51,587 nucleotides of DNA. Source: a bacterium. Its GTDB lineage: Bacteria > UBP14 > UBA6098 > JAFGQG01. Within the stretch, counting starts at the first letter, position 1. Every line of letters starts with the position of its first letter. Location: positions 1 to 51,587 of the forward strand of contig JAFGQG010000125.1 of NCBI GenBank assembly GCA_016935765.1, written 5' to 3'. The notes beneath the pieces were generated by a model, which searched no databases, was not told where the DNA came from, and saw only the letters and a program-made list of their open reading frames with translations. Of this stretch, positions 41,435 to 50,027 are shown one piece after another. Position numbers and translations under genes: made by a program.

Positions 41435-44122
41435 TTGGCGATACACAACCTCGACAGGATATTCAAGCCTCAGCGCATCGCGCTGATAGGGGTACCCAAC
41501 AACCCGAAAAGCGTTGGCGGGATAGTGCTGAAAAACATGGTTGGCGGCGGTTTCAACGGGGTCGTCTATCCGGTGAACCCCTCAGCGGAATCTGTCCTGG
41601 GAATTCAATGCTACCCTGACGTAAAGAGTCTGCCGCGAACCCCCGACCTCGGAGTTATATGCACCCCGGCATCGGTAGTACCAAAGATGGTTCAGGATTG
41701 CGGTGAAGCTGGCGTACTGGGGCTGATAATTATTTCAGCAGGCTTTGGCGAAGCGGGAGAAAAGGGCAAAGTTCTCGAGAAACAGGTCAAGGAGATCAAG
41801 AGCAAGTTCGACGGGATGAGAATAATCGGTCCGAACTGCCTGGGGATAATTGTCCCGGACTCGAACCTGAACATTACGTTCGCGCTGGGCATGCCCAAGA
41901 AGGGAAACATAGCTTTCATTTCCCAATCGGGAGCGCTGTGCACATCCGTTCTCGACTGGGCGCTGGAGGAGAAGATCGGGTTCTCGTACTTCGTCTCCAT
42001 CGGCAATTCAATTGATGTCGGGTTCGGAGACCTGATCGACTACTTCGGGGAGGATGAGACCACCGAATCGATAATTCTGTACATCGAGTCGATAAGGGAG
42101 GCGCGGGAGTTCATGACTGCGGCGAGGGCGTTCGCGCGCACCAAACCCATCGTGGCATATAAAGCTGGACGGTTCCCGGAATCCGCGAAGGTTGCGACCT
42201 CTCACACAGGCGCAATGGCGTCAGAGGACGCTGTTTACGATGCCGCTTTTCAGCGCGCGGGGATTGCGAGGGTGTACGATATCGGTGATATCTTCGATTG
42301 CGCCGAACTCATCGGGAAGCACCGGATACCGCGTGGTTCAAAGTTGGGCATCATAACGAACGCCGGCGGACCGGGGGTGATGGCAATCGACACGCTTATC
42401 GCCTCCAATGGCACCCTGGCTGAACTTTCCGAAGAGACCATGAAAGCGCTGAACGAAAACCTGCCTTCGTTCTGGTCGAAGGGGAACCCGGTGGACGTTC
42501 TTGGAGACGCGCGCTCCAAAAGGGTTGAAAAAGCTGCCAAGATCCTCCTTGGCGACAAGGGTATCGACGCGGTACTCGTCATAATCACCCCGCAGGCGAT
42601 GACTAACCCGACCGCTATCGCCCGAAGGATAGCTGATCTATCCGGCACGACCAGGAAACCGCTACTCGCGGCATGGCTCGGTGGACAAAGCATGCAGGAA
42701 GGCATCCAGATTTTGAACGACGCGGGGGTTCCGACATACACAACCCCTGAGGACGCTATCATGGCTTTCATGACCCTGGTGAATTACTCGCGCAACCTCG
42801 AAAGCCTGTACCAAACCCCGAAGGATATCCCCGTGAAATTCTCGCTCGATAGGGGGAAATTGCGCGCGCATTTCGAGGAAATCATACGGAACCAGGGTTC
42901 GATACTGACCGAGGAACTGTCCAAATCCTTCCTGGAAGCTTATGGTGTCCCATGCACGAAAACATTGACCGCGACATCCGCTGAAAACGCGATCGCTACC
43001 GCTGAAAAAACCGGGTACCCTGTGGTGATGAAGATATGGTCGCCGGATATAACGCACAAGACCGAAGCGGGAGGCATAGCGTTGGGATTAGAGAGTGCTG
43101 AAGAGGTCCGGGAAGCTTATGAGCGTATCATGCAGAAAGCTCGGGAATATGATCCTGAAGCTGATATAAAGGGGGTTACGATCCAGCCGATGGTCTATTA
43201 CAAGAACAGCCTGGAGTTGATTCTGGGCATCAAGAAGGACCCGGTCTTCGGGACAGCTATTCTCGCTGGCGCGGGTGGAACTACCGCTGAACTATACAAG
43301 GACCGCGCGCTGGGATTTCCGCCTCTCAACGAACATTTAGCGCGAATGATGCTGCAGCAGTTGAAAATCTACCCACTGATCACGGGGTATCGCAACAGAC
43401 CACCGCTTAACCTGGAGAAGCTGCTGGAGATACTGATGCGCTTATCCTACCTTGCGGCAGACTACCCGGAGATCACCGAGCTGGACATCAATCCGCTACT
43501 GGTATCTGAAGAAGAGGTCATTGCACTCGACGCGCGAATAGTCATCGACACCGAACTGGTTGGCAAGGATATCAAACCATACTCCCATCTTGCTCTTCGA
43601 CCATATCCGGAGGAGTACGTTCATACCGCGGAACTTCCCGATGGTACAGAAGTAACGCTTCGACCCATCAAACCCGAGGATGAACCGATGTGGTTCGAGC
43701 TGCTTGGAAGCTGTTCAAAGGAATCGCTATACGCAAGGTTCCGCTACTTCTTTCACTGGAAAACACACGAGGTCGCCTCGAGGTACTGCTTCATCGATTA
43801 CGACCGCGAGGTAGCCATCGTCGCTGAATTGAACGAAGTAGGCGAAAGAAAACTCCTCGGTGTTGGTAGAATGATAGCCGACCCCGATCACGATAATGTG
43901 GAGTACGCTATCCTTATATCGGATAAATACCAGAACAAGGGATTGGGCAGCATCATCACGAATTATTGCATGGAAATCGCCAGGGAATGGGGCTTGAAGC
44001 GAATTGTTGCCCAGACGACTTCTGATAATAAACGGATGGTCGCGGTGTTCAAAAAGCTTGGCTTCGATGTGGTAATCGATAAAAAGAGCTCGTTAGTCGA
44101 GGTATCGAAAGAGCTGAAATGA
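41435..44122 (+). CDS. ADP-forming acyl-CoA synthetase fused to a GNAT acetyltransferase
   Basis: The 895-residue protein joins an NDP-forming acyl-CoA synthetase (CoA-binding, flavodoxin-like and ATP-grasp domains, residues 1-700) to a GNAT domain (about 730-895, with QNKGLGS as acetyl-CoA loop). This is the architecture of the lysine acetyltransferase Pat/YfiQ. In Pat the synthetase part is usually inactive because the phospho-His is lost. Here the motif SHTGAMASEDAVYDAAF keeps it, at H257, so ATP or acetyl-CoA formation may be active. It uses TTG at 41435 with AAGGAG eight bases upstream; no in-frame ATG lies nearby. It overlaps the next gene by four bases. Confidence 0.9.
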   Translation: MAIHNLDRIFKPQRIALIGVPNNPKSVGGIVLKNMVGGGFNGVVYPVNPSAESVLGIQCYPDVKSLPRTPDLGVICTPASVVPKMVQDCGEAGVLGLIIISAGFGEAGEKGKVLEKQVKEIKSKFDGMRIIGPNCLGIIVPDSNLNITFALGMPKKGNIAFISQSGALCTSVLDWALEEKIGFSYFVSIGNSIDVGFGDLIDYFGEDETTESIILYIESIREAREFMTAARAFARTKPIVAYKAGRFPESAKVATSHTGAMASEDAVYDAAFQRAGIARVYDIGDIFDCAELIGKHRIPRGSKLGIITNAGGPGVMAIDTLIASNGTLAELSEETMKALNENLPSFWSKGNPVDVLGDARSKRVEKAAKILLGDKGIDAVLVIITPQAMTNPTAIARRIADLSGTTRKPLLAAWLGGQSMQEGIQILNDAGVPTYTTPEDAIMAFMTLVNYSRNLESLYQTPKDIPVKFSLDRGKLRAHFEEIIRNQGSILTEELSKSFLEAYGVPCTKTLTATSAENAIATAEKTGYPVVMKIWSPDITHKTEAGGIALGLESAEEVREAYERIMQKAREYDPEADIKGVTIQPMVYYKNSLELILGIKKDPVFGTAILAGAGGTTAELYKDRALGFPPLNEHLARMMLQQLKIYPLITGYRNRPPLNLEKLLEILMRLSYLAADYPEITELDINPLLVSEEEVIALDARIVIDTELVGKDIKPYSHLALRPYPEEYVHTAELPDGTEVTLRPIKPEDEPMWFELLGSCSKESLYARFRYFFHWKTHEVASRYCFIDYDREVAIVAELNEVGERKLLGVGRMIADPDHDNVEYAILISDKYQNKGLGSIITNYCMEIAREWGLKRIVAQTTSDNKRMVAVFKKLGFDVVIDKKSSLVEVSKELK

Positions 44123-44946
44123 TAGAAGAGCTTAAAGAAGACCCCTGCAAAGACCTTCAGAGCATTGCCTCTTTAGCTCCCACAATTTGCAGGTTAATGA
44201 ATATCCCCCCTCCCCTTTCATCAGGGGCGGCGATCATATCACAGGTCATAAATGAGTTTAACTTGACACAATCAAAAATAATTGATAAAGTATTGATATA
44301 TTCACCGGATGCCATCGGCAGGGAATTTTACTATAAACACAGCGCGCTATTTCAGAGTGTCAGGGATCATGCCCCGATCGAGGCGACCTTGTGTTCTATT
44401 TTCCCGCCGAAGACCCCGGTCTGTTTTGCTTCAATGTTCACCGGAGCGCCGCCTGAAATCCATGGTATAAAGGAATACAGGAGACCGGTTGTTCAATGCG
44501 ACACTCTCTTCGACGTTCTGGTTAGGGAGCGGAAGAACGTCGCAATTGTTGCTGTCACAGGATCGAGCATGGACGTTATATTCAGGCACAGGGATATTGA
44601 CTACTACTCCAAGAGATACGATGAGCAGGCGACGGAACGGGCGTTGGAGTTAATTGAACAAGGGCTGCATGACGTCATCGTGGTCTATAACCAGGAATAC
44701 GATGATGTTCTCCACAGGACTACCCCGGAATCCCCCGAGGCGATAAATGCAGTGATGAACCATGTTGACAGTTTCAACCGGATAGCGTCCGCGGTGGAGG
44801 AACACTGGAAGGGCTTCAAGAGTTTCATTGCCTTTACTCCAGATCACGGCGCGCACATCGATAAAATAAGCCGCAAGGGCACGCACGGCGATAACGTCCC
44901 AGAGGACATGCAGGTGGTGCATTTGTATGGGATTACAGATGGATGA
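44119..44946 (+). CDS. Alkaline-phosphatase-superfamily phosphodiesterase-like protein
   Basis: The 275-residue protein resembles type I phosphodiesterase/nucleotide pyrophosphatase or phosphoglycerate-mutase-like metalloenzymes. The C-terminal metal site FTPDHGAHID and then KGTHGDNVPEDM is clear. An internal TLCSIFPPKTPVCFASMFTGAPPEIHGI carries the Ser/Thr-rich nucleophile region seen in the family. DTLFDVLVRERKNVAIVAV and the 'DVIVVYNQEYD' strand fit the core fold. The start ATG overlaps the upstream stop (ATGA), so it is translated with the synthetase. The substrate is unknown. An N-terminal segment (LQSIASLAPTICRLM) lacks a signal peptide, so it is cytoplasmic. Confidence 0.7.
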   Translation: MIEELKEDPCKDLQSIASLAPTICRLMNIPPPLSSGAAIISQVINEFNLTQSKIIDKVLIYSPDAIGREFYYKHSALFQSVRDHAPIEATLCSIFPPKTPVCFASMFTGAPPEIHGIKEYRRPVVQCDTLFDVLVRERKNVAIVAVTGSSMDVIFRHRDIDYYSKRYDEQATERALELIEQGLHDVIVVYNQEYDDVLHRTTPESPEAINAVMNHVDSFNRIASAVEEHWKGFKSFIAFTPDHGAHIDKISRKGTHGDNVPEDMQVVHLYGITDG

Positions 44947-45012
44947 ATGGATGGATGACTAATCAATTCTTCGAATTGATTTAAGAAGTTTGTTAAAACA
45001 AACCTCATGGAT
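44936..45012. repeat. GGATGGATG element, copy 2
   Basis: GGATGAATGGATGGATGACTAATCAATTCTTCGAATTGATT then GAAGTTTGTTAAAACAAACCTCATGGATGG matches 33711-33790, with both hairpins retained. A third partial piece (GGATGGGCATCCATCCATTCATCC) is at 45251-45274. The spacer 44947-45454 otherwise shows no gene up to the promoter at 45359. Confidence 0.7.
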
Positions 45013-45358
45013 GGTTGGAAAAAGAAAAAACGGTGATTCTTTTGCATTTATCTGCACAATACCAATTCTATAGAAAACAAATTATTGCGGGTAATTTGGC
45101 AAATAGGTAAACCGGTAATACATAAAATGGGATAATAAGTTTAAGAAGTATGTGAAACTTATGATGAATAGGAGTATGGTGTTTTGCACAAACGATGAAT
45201 AGCTAACACATCAATTATGTTTGCTACAATTTTCACTGTATAATACCAGGATGGGCATCCATCCATTCATCCAACCATCCTGTTAGGGTTTCCTGTATGG
45301 TTCATTTCAATTTACACTCTCAATAGAATTTCCAATTGCATTTTCTGGTTTAAATAAC

Positions 45359-45386
45359 TTGACAACAAAATTTTTAATTTTAAATT
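45359..45386 (+). promoter_or_regulatory. Promoter of the redox/arsenic gene island
   Basis: TTGACA (45359-45364), a 16-base spacer and TAAATT (45381-45386). Transcription would start near 45393, inside the first of the 9-bp repeats, and run into the AbrB-like gene at 45455. Confidence 0.5.
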
Positions 45387-45388
45387 AA

Positions 45389-45433
45389 TCAGTAATTTTA
45401 GACAATTCAGTAATATCAGAATATTCAGAATTA
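45389..45433 (+). promoter_or_regulatory. Five tandem 9-bp repeats, possible operator
   Basis: Five consecutive units read TCAGTAATT, TTAGACAAT, TCAGTAATA, TCAGAATAT and TCAGAATTA. They begin three bases after the -10 and end 21 bases before the AbrB-like ATG. Iterated sites at the transcription start would suit a cooperative repressor, possibly the Cys-rich AbrB-like protein they precede. Confidence 0.5.
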
Positions 45434-45454
45434 TAAGAAAAAGCGAGGAAGGAT

Positions 45455-45727
45455 ATGGATACAAAAGTGAAAACAAAATGCTGTGATACCCAGTGTGAGG
45501 AGTGTCATCTAACCGCGTTTTCCCTGGTCAGTATTGACGACCGCGGACAGATGGTTCTCCCCAAGGAGATTCGCGACAAAGCAAACATATTCCCGGGAGA
45601 TAAACTCGCGGTTTTCGGGGTTCAATGCGGAGAGGAGATTTGCTGCATCACGATGATAAAAGCCGGGGAATTGGAGGAGATGGCTCGGGATAAACTGAGT
45701 CCGGTACTCAAGCAAGTTTGTCATTAG
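45455..45727 (+). CDS. Cys-rich AbrB/MazE/SpoVT-type DNA-binding protein
   Basis: The 90-residue protein has a Cys-rich N-terminus (KCCDTQCEECH) followed by the swapped-hairpin AbrB fold (SLVSIDDRGQMVLPKEIRDKANIFPGDKLAVF) and another Cys pair in EEICCITMIKA. The C-terminus LKQVCH ends in Cys-His. This Cys-rich AbrB variant is the type found near metal-related genes and near hgcAB in some genomes; hgcA and hgcB are not in the window. A metal- or redox-responsive regulator of the following genes is likely. AAGCGAGGA is upstream of ATG 45455. Confidence 0.8.
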   Translation: MDTKVKTKCCDTQCEECHLTAFSLVSIDDRGQMVLPKEIRDKANIFPGDKLAVFGVQCGEEICCITMIKAGELEEMARDKLSPVLKQVCH

Positions 45728-45758
45728 TAACAAGATTAACTGAAAAAGGAGAGAAAAA

Positions 45759-46367
45759 TTGAGAAAATTACTACCTTCTATCCTAACCATATTATTGCTT
45801 GTATCCGTGTGTTCATTTTTGAATGCAGCGGAGACTGAAACACAGCAGAAAACCCTTAGCATAAAATGGCAGAAATACCTGGCTGCAAGTGATTCGAGTT
45901 GCTGCAGGTTCACAAATACTGAGAAGGAGCTGGAAAAAGCTGTAAGCACCCTCGAAAAAACACTGGCACCTCTTGGTATTTCTGTAGAACTTGAAGCGGA
46001 TGAAATCAACAAAGAAGATTTTCTAAAGGATCCAACGCAAGCGAATGTAATATGGCTGGCTGATAAAAGGATTGAGGATTGGCTTAGCGCGGATATTGGC
46101 AAAGCCAAATGTGACAAGCTGTCCACTGAACTGGGTAAGGATATTGAGTGCCGGACTATCATGCTCGATGGCAAGACTTACGATTCTATCCCGTCTGAGC
46201 TGATCGTCAAGGCGGCTCTCCTGGCGAGTTCAGAGATGCTTACTGCTTCGCCGATCGAGCACGATTGCGTGAATAAGGAATGTCCTCACAAGAAGGCTGC
46301 TGTCTGCCCGAAGACCGGAAAACCCTGCAAACATCACTCCGGTGAATTAAATAGAATAACCGAATAA
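45759..46367 (+). CDS. Exported DUF2703-like protein with Cys/His-rich tail
   Basis: The 202-residue protein starts at TTG 45759 with AAGGAGAG upstream; the frame begins LRKLLPSILTILLLVS, a signal peptide ending near NAAE. The domain LSIKWQKYLAASDSSCCRFT, with KELEKAVSTLEKTLAPLGISVELE, matches DUF2703, a family of small proteins often encoded near arsenic, mercury or thiol genes. The C-terminal CVNKECPHKKAAVCPKTGKP plus CKHH gives at least five Cys and three His, a likely metal-binding tail. DUF2703 proteins often lack a signal peptide; this one appears periplasmic. It is 31 bases after the AbrB-like gene. Confidence 0.7.
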   Translation: MRKLLPSILTILLLVSVCSFLNAAETETQQKTLSIKWQKYLAASDSSCCRFTNTEKELEKAVSTLEKTLAPLGISVELEADEINKEDFLKDPTQANVIWLADKRIEDWLSADIGKAKCDKLSTELGKDIECRTIMLDGKTYDSIPSELIVKAALLASSEMLTASPIEHDCVNKECPHKKAAVCPKTGKPCKHHSGELNRITE

Positions 46368-46383
46368 TTCCAAGAGAAACTAA

Positions 46384-46848
46384 ATGAGAAACTTAATATT
46401 ATTATCAGTATCATTTATATTAGTACTCTCGTCGGCTTCGTTTCCCGAAGACAGCATTGAGAATAGCGCTTCGGAAAAACTGACCCCGAAAACGCTTGAA
46501 GAGCTTTTTGAATCAGGTAATAGAACCGTAGCTCTGTTTTACACCACTAAATCATGCAAGTGCACAAATGAAAGGTGTAAAGCAGCAAGGACCGATTTTG
46601 AAGATTATTCGGTAGAATTGGATGAGAATTATACATATATAACAATTGATATTTCAGCAGACAAGGACATTGCTAAAACATACAAAATCTTCGCAGTACC
46701 AGCTTTAATCATCTTCGACTCAGATGGGCAAGAGTTAGCAAGATTAAATCATCCTGACATTTCCAGTGAAAAGCTCAAAGAGCAGTTGAGCATGCTGGAG
46801 CGATTAAAGGAACAACCCAAAACAACGAACATCCAGGAAAGTGAATGA
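46384..46848 (+). CDS. Exported thioredoxin-fold protein with CKCTNERC motif
   Basis: The 154-residue protein has a signal peptide (MRNLILLSVSFILVLSSA). It contains a thioredoxin-like strand AVALFYTT-type (TVALFYTTKSCKCTNERCKAA), the middle ITIDISADKDIAKTYKI, and the cis-Pro block AVPALIIFDSDGQEL. The usual CxxC is replaced by a longer SCKCTNERC cluster. It is probably a periplasmic thiol carrier that receives electrons from the CcdA encoded next. Its stop overlaps the ccdA start by four bases (ATGA), which supports a working pair. Confidence 0.75.
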   Translation: MRNLILLSVSFILVLSSASFPEDSIENSASEKLTPKTLEELFESGNRTVALFYTTKSCKCTNERCKAARTDFEDYSVELDENYTYITIDISADKDIAKTYKIFAVPALIIFDSDGQELARLNHPDISSEKLKEQLSMLERLKEQPKTTNIQESE

Positions 46849-47534
46849 TCTCGAACCTGCTTGAGAACACCGGGCAGTTGATACAATCCAATCCCTGGCT
46901 GGCATTTTTCGCGGTTTTTCTGGGTGGTTTGATGACTGCCGCCAATCCGTGCGTGATTGCTTCAATTCCTCTTGTAATGGGATTCATAGGGGGCACGAGA
47001 GAAAAAACCGGAATTGGGCAAGCATTCATGCTCTCGCTTACTTTCGCGCTGGGATTAGCCGTAATGTTCACAGTTATGGGGCTTGTCGCAGCTTTAGTGG
47101 GTAATCTTTTTGGCGAAGTCGGTCATTACTGGAAATATATCATTGCTCTTGTCTGCCTTTTTGTTGGATTGCATCTTTTAAGAATCTTCAAATTCAAAAT
47201 CCCAGCGCCGAAATTCATAAAACCCAAAACCGGAGGATTCGTCACTGCATTCCTGATGGGACTGATGTTTGGGTTGGTCTCTGCACCATGTGCCGCTCCA
47301 ATCCTTATCATTATTCTAACATACATTGCTTCGCAGGGAAATCCCGTTTACGGCGGTTTGCTGCTGCTGACTTATTCGCTCGCTCACTGTATTCTCATTC
47401 TATTTGCAGGCACTTCCATCGGAATAGCTAAAAGTTTATTGGAGCACAGGGGATTAAAGAGTGCCAACTTATGGATGCAAAGGATTGGTGGGATTTTAAT
47501 TATAGGAGTTGGAATATATCTGGTTATAATTTAA
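46845..47534 (+). CDS. ccdA: CcdA/DsbD-type transmembrane thiol-electron transporter
   Basis: The 229-residue inner-membrane protein has six helices and the two conserved Cys-containing segments, AANPCVIASIP and VSAPCAAPILI. It carries reducing equivalents from cytoplasmic thioredoxin to periplasmic thiol proteins. In this operon the probable acceptor is the 46384 protein and possibly the DUF2703-like protein. Length and topology are typical of CcdA. It lies 45 bases before the small thioredoxin gene at 47580. Confidence 0.85.
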   Translation: MISNLLENTGQLIQSNPWLAFFAVFLGGLMTAANPCVIASIPLVMGFIGGTREKTGIGQAFMLSLTFALGLAVMFTVMGLVAALVGNLFGEVGHYWKYIIALVCLFVGLHLLRIFKFKIPAPKFIKPKTGGFVTAFLMGLMFGLVSAPCAAPILIIILTYIASQGNPVYGGLLLLTYSLAHCILILFAGTSIGIAKSLLEHRGLKSANLWMQRIGGILIIGVGIYLVII

Positions 47535-47579
47535 AATATAATATGTTTAGGAACGTGATAACAGGTAAAGGAGGTAGAA

Positions 47580-47819
47580 ATGGAGATAAAAGTATTAGGC
47601 GTAGGATGCGTAAAATGTAATTCACTCGAGCAGAGAACCAATGAAGCCGCAAAACAGCTCAGCCTGGAAAATGTCGTTGAAAAGGTTTCCGATATTAACG
47701 AAATTACGGATCTTGGAATACTTTCGGTACCTGCTCTAGTCATTAATGGTAAAATCAAATCTGTAGGAAAGGTCCCGTCTGTTGAGCAGATAGTAGAGTG
47801 GATTAAGGAGGAAATGTAA
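47580..47819 (+). CDS. Small CxxC thioredoxin-like protein (TM0996/MTH895 type)
   Basis: The 79-residue protein has MEIKVLGVGCVKCNSLEQRT with redox-active C10-VK-C13, the cis-Pro SVPALVINGKI and the C-terminal helix VEQIVEWIKEEM. It belongs to the short thioredoxin/glutaredoxin group common in archaea and thermophiles, usually next to ArsP-type permeases. AAAGGAGGT gives a very strong ribosome site. It is two bases before the permease gene, so the two proteins are surely made together. Confidence 0.9.
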   Translation: MEIKVLGVGCVKCNSLEQRTNEAAKQLSLENVVEKVSDINEITDLGILSVPALVINGKIKSVGKVPSVEQIVEWIKEEM

Positions 47820-47821
47820 CG

Positions 47822-49123
47822 ATGTCCTGGAAATCAGAATGGAAAAAGCTGCTTCTGATAGCTATTCTTTTTCTTGCGGCGTTTTACCTTCCGTTGGGAT
47901 ATTCGCGTTTCACTGCTGCTATTTTCGAATCGCTTCATTTAGTAAAGTGGTATGCTCGAGAGCATGTTCTTCTCTGCTTGATCCCGGCTTTTTATATTGC
48001 TGGCGCTATCGGTGTGTTCGTCAGCCAGGCGTCGGTGATGAAGTACCTGGGCGCGAGGGCTAACAAGGTTCTGGCTTACGGTGTCGCTTCGGTTTCCGGT
48101 TCAATTCTCGCTGTGTGTTCCTGCACTGTGCTTCCGCTATTTGCGGGGATTTACCGGATGGGCGCTGGTATCGGTCCTGCCACCGCGTTTCTCTATTCCG
48201 GTCCCGCGATAAACGTACTGGCGATAATACTTACCGCGCGGGTTCTGGGTCTCGAGATGGGTATCGCGAGAGCGGTCGGGGCAATAGTCTTCAGCATAGT
48301 CATCGGGCTTCTGATGCACCTTATTTTCAGGAAAGAGGAAAAAGCCAAAGCGGAGGCGCAGATGCTGGCTCCCGAACCGGAAGTAAAGAGACCACTGTGG
48401 CAAAATGTTCTGTACTTCGCGTCTATGGTGGGAATCCTGGTGTTCGCGAACTGGGGTAAACCCACAGAGACAGCTGGCGCATGGTTCACAATATACTCCC
48501 TGAAGTGGATAATAACCACCATATTCGCTGCCGGGTTAGGGGTCATCCTTATATCATGGTTCGATGTCAAATGGTGGAAAATTCTCCTGACTGCTATCCC
48601 TGTTGCTATCCTTGGGTTCTTCTTCCATCATCAACCCATGCTCCCTTTCGCCGCAGCTATAGTCGGTATTTCTTTAATCACATCGACAAACAAGGGCGAG
48701 TCCGGAGAGTGGTTCGAAAGCACATGGGGATTCGCGAAGCAAATTCTACCGTTGCTTCTCATCGGGGTTTTAATTGCGGGTTTCCTCCTGGGGCGACCCG
48801 GTCACGAGGGCTTTATACCTTCGCATTGGATAGTCAAAGCAGTGGGTGTGAATTCTATATGGGCAAATCTATTCGCGTCCGTTGTCGGCGCTTTCATGTA
48901 TTTCGCGACCCTTACCGAAGTCCCTATCCTCCAGGGATTGATAGGAAGCGGTATGAACAAAGGTCCTGCGCTGGCTCTCCTTCTTGCTGGTCCCGCCCTG
49001 TCACTCCCGAACATGCTGGTCATCAGGAGTATCATGGGAACGAAGAAGACAGCGGTTTTTATTTTATTAGTGGTACTCATGGCAACAATAACCGGAATAA
49101 TCTATGGGAGTATTTTTGGTTGA
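47822..49123 (+). CDS. ArsP/DUF318-type permease
   Basis: The 433-residue polytopic protein contains the family hallmark AVCSCTVLPLFAGIYRMGAGIGPATAFLYSGPAIN. A matching second half starts with VNSIWANLFASVVGAFMYFATLTEVPILQGLIGSGMNKGPALALLLAGPALS. Members include ArsP, which exports trivalent organoarsenicals, and related permeases of unknown substrate. The C in the VCSC motif and the neighbour CxxC thioredoxin suggest a thiol-dependent substrate. The variable middle loop (about residues 165-195) is rich in Lys and Glu. Confidence 0.85.
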   Translation: MSWKSEWKKLLLIAILFLAAFYLPLGYSRFTAAIFESLHLVKWYAREHVLLCLIPAFYIAGAIGVFVSQASVMKYLGARANKVLAYGVASVSGSILAVCSCTVLPLFAGIYRMGAGIGPATAFLYSGPAINVLAIILTARVLGLEMGIARAVGAIVFSIVIGLLMHLIFRKEEKAKAEAQMLAPEPEVKRPLWQNVLYFASMVGILVFANWGKPTETAGAWFTIYSLKWIITTIFAAGLGVILISWFDVKWWKILLTAIPVAILGFFFHHQPMLPFAAAIVGISLITSTNKGESGEWFESTWGFAKQILPLLLIGVLIAGFLLGRPGHEGFIPSHWIVKAVGVNSIWANLFASVVGAFMYFATLTEVPILQGLIGSGMNKGPALALLLAGPALSLPNMLVIRSIMGTKKTAVFILLVVLMATITGIIYGSIFG

Positions 49124-49238
49124 CAAAGAATAAAAAATATGTTGCTAAGATATTTCTTTACAAGGTGAATTTTTAATATATATTTGGTTCTTTTTTGAGA
49201 AAAATGTATAACGATAGGATTTAACAAGGGAGAAGAAA

Positions 49239-50003
49239 ATGAGAAAGCTGCTTTTTCTGGTCTTCATTTTACCGGGTTTGGTTTTTGGGCAAGTGACAAA
49301 CAATGCGCCGGCTGGAACTGAAGATGTCATGGATCCGACCAAACCTCATATTTCCTTTGATTCTGAAACGTTCGATTTCGGTTTTGCCCCCCAGGGACAT
49401 GCTTACCTGGTGCACGCTTATCAGGTAACCAACACAGGTGGAGCGCCTTTACTCATCACTAATGTGCGTCCTACATGCGGCTGCACCGCTGCCCCTTTAA
49501 AGAAGGATAAACTTGAACCGAACGAATCTACTGAGATTACGGCAATATTCAGACTTGCAGGGTATAGACACCCGGTTTCGAAGGCTATCATGGTGATGTC
49601 CAACGATTCCCTAAGGATAAACGTTCATTTACAATTCAGCGCGAACCTCGACACTGCAGTCTGGAGGGACCTTTCCGAGGGTCCGAGGATCTTCAGTGAG
49701 CCAAACCTCGTCAATCTGGGAAGAGGAGATTCTTTCGTGGAGGAGGCTGAAGTGGTTATTTCAAATCCGTGGAAGGATGAATTGAAGTTAGCGATCATTG
49801 ATTATACCAAGGATTTCCTTAAGAAGCCGGAATTAAAGAAGGATAATCTCAAGTCCGGCAAATCGACCAAGCTGGAGATCGAACTTCAGGATAGGCAAGA
49901 GGGAATCGTTGAGATCCAGGCATCAATTACGCTTGCCGCTTTCGATGGTAATGACAACGAGGTTACCCGAATAACTGTTCCGATCATTGGTTATTATGAA
50001 TAG
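49239..50003 (+). CDS. Exported DUF1573 protein
   Basis: The 254-residue protein has a signal peptide (MRKLLFLVFILPGLVFG). The DUF1573 domain is clear: ISFDSETFDFGFAPQGH, then TNTGGAPLLITNVRPTCGCTA and LEPNESTEITAIFRL. It is an Ig-like fold frequent in Bacteroidota and related phyla. The C-terminal half is another Ig-like segment. Function is unknown; in this context it may be a periplasmic accessory protein with the CGC motif as a thiol site. GGGAG precedes ATG 49239. It lies 25 bases before arsC. Confidence 0.85.
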   Translation: MRKLLFLVFILPGLVFGQVTNNAPAGTEDVMDPTKPHISFDSETFDFGFAPQGHAYLVHAYQVTNTGGAPLLITNVRPTCGCTAAPLKKDKLEPNESTEITAIFRLAGYRHPVSKAIMVMSNDSLRINVHLQFSANLDTAVWRDLSEGPRIFSEPNLVNLGRGDSFVEEAEVVISNPWKDELKLAIIDYTKDFLKKPELKKDNLKSGKSTKLEIELQDRQEGIVEIQASITLAAFDGNDNEVTRITVPIIGYYE

Positions 50004-50027
50004 GCATTTTGAGGGCAGGAATTAGCA

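Noticed and set aside
45389..45433. CRISPR-like array
   Set aside because: Units are only 9 bp and have no spacers; no cas gene is near.
45455..45727. Evidence for mercury methylation (hgcAB)
   Set aside because: The Cys-rich AbrB-like protein resembles those near hgcAB, but neither hgcA nor hgcB is in the window.
45509..46174. Minus-strand open frame across the AbrB-like and DUF2703 genes
   Set aside because: It is the shadow of two well-supported plus-strand genes with ribosome sites.
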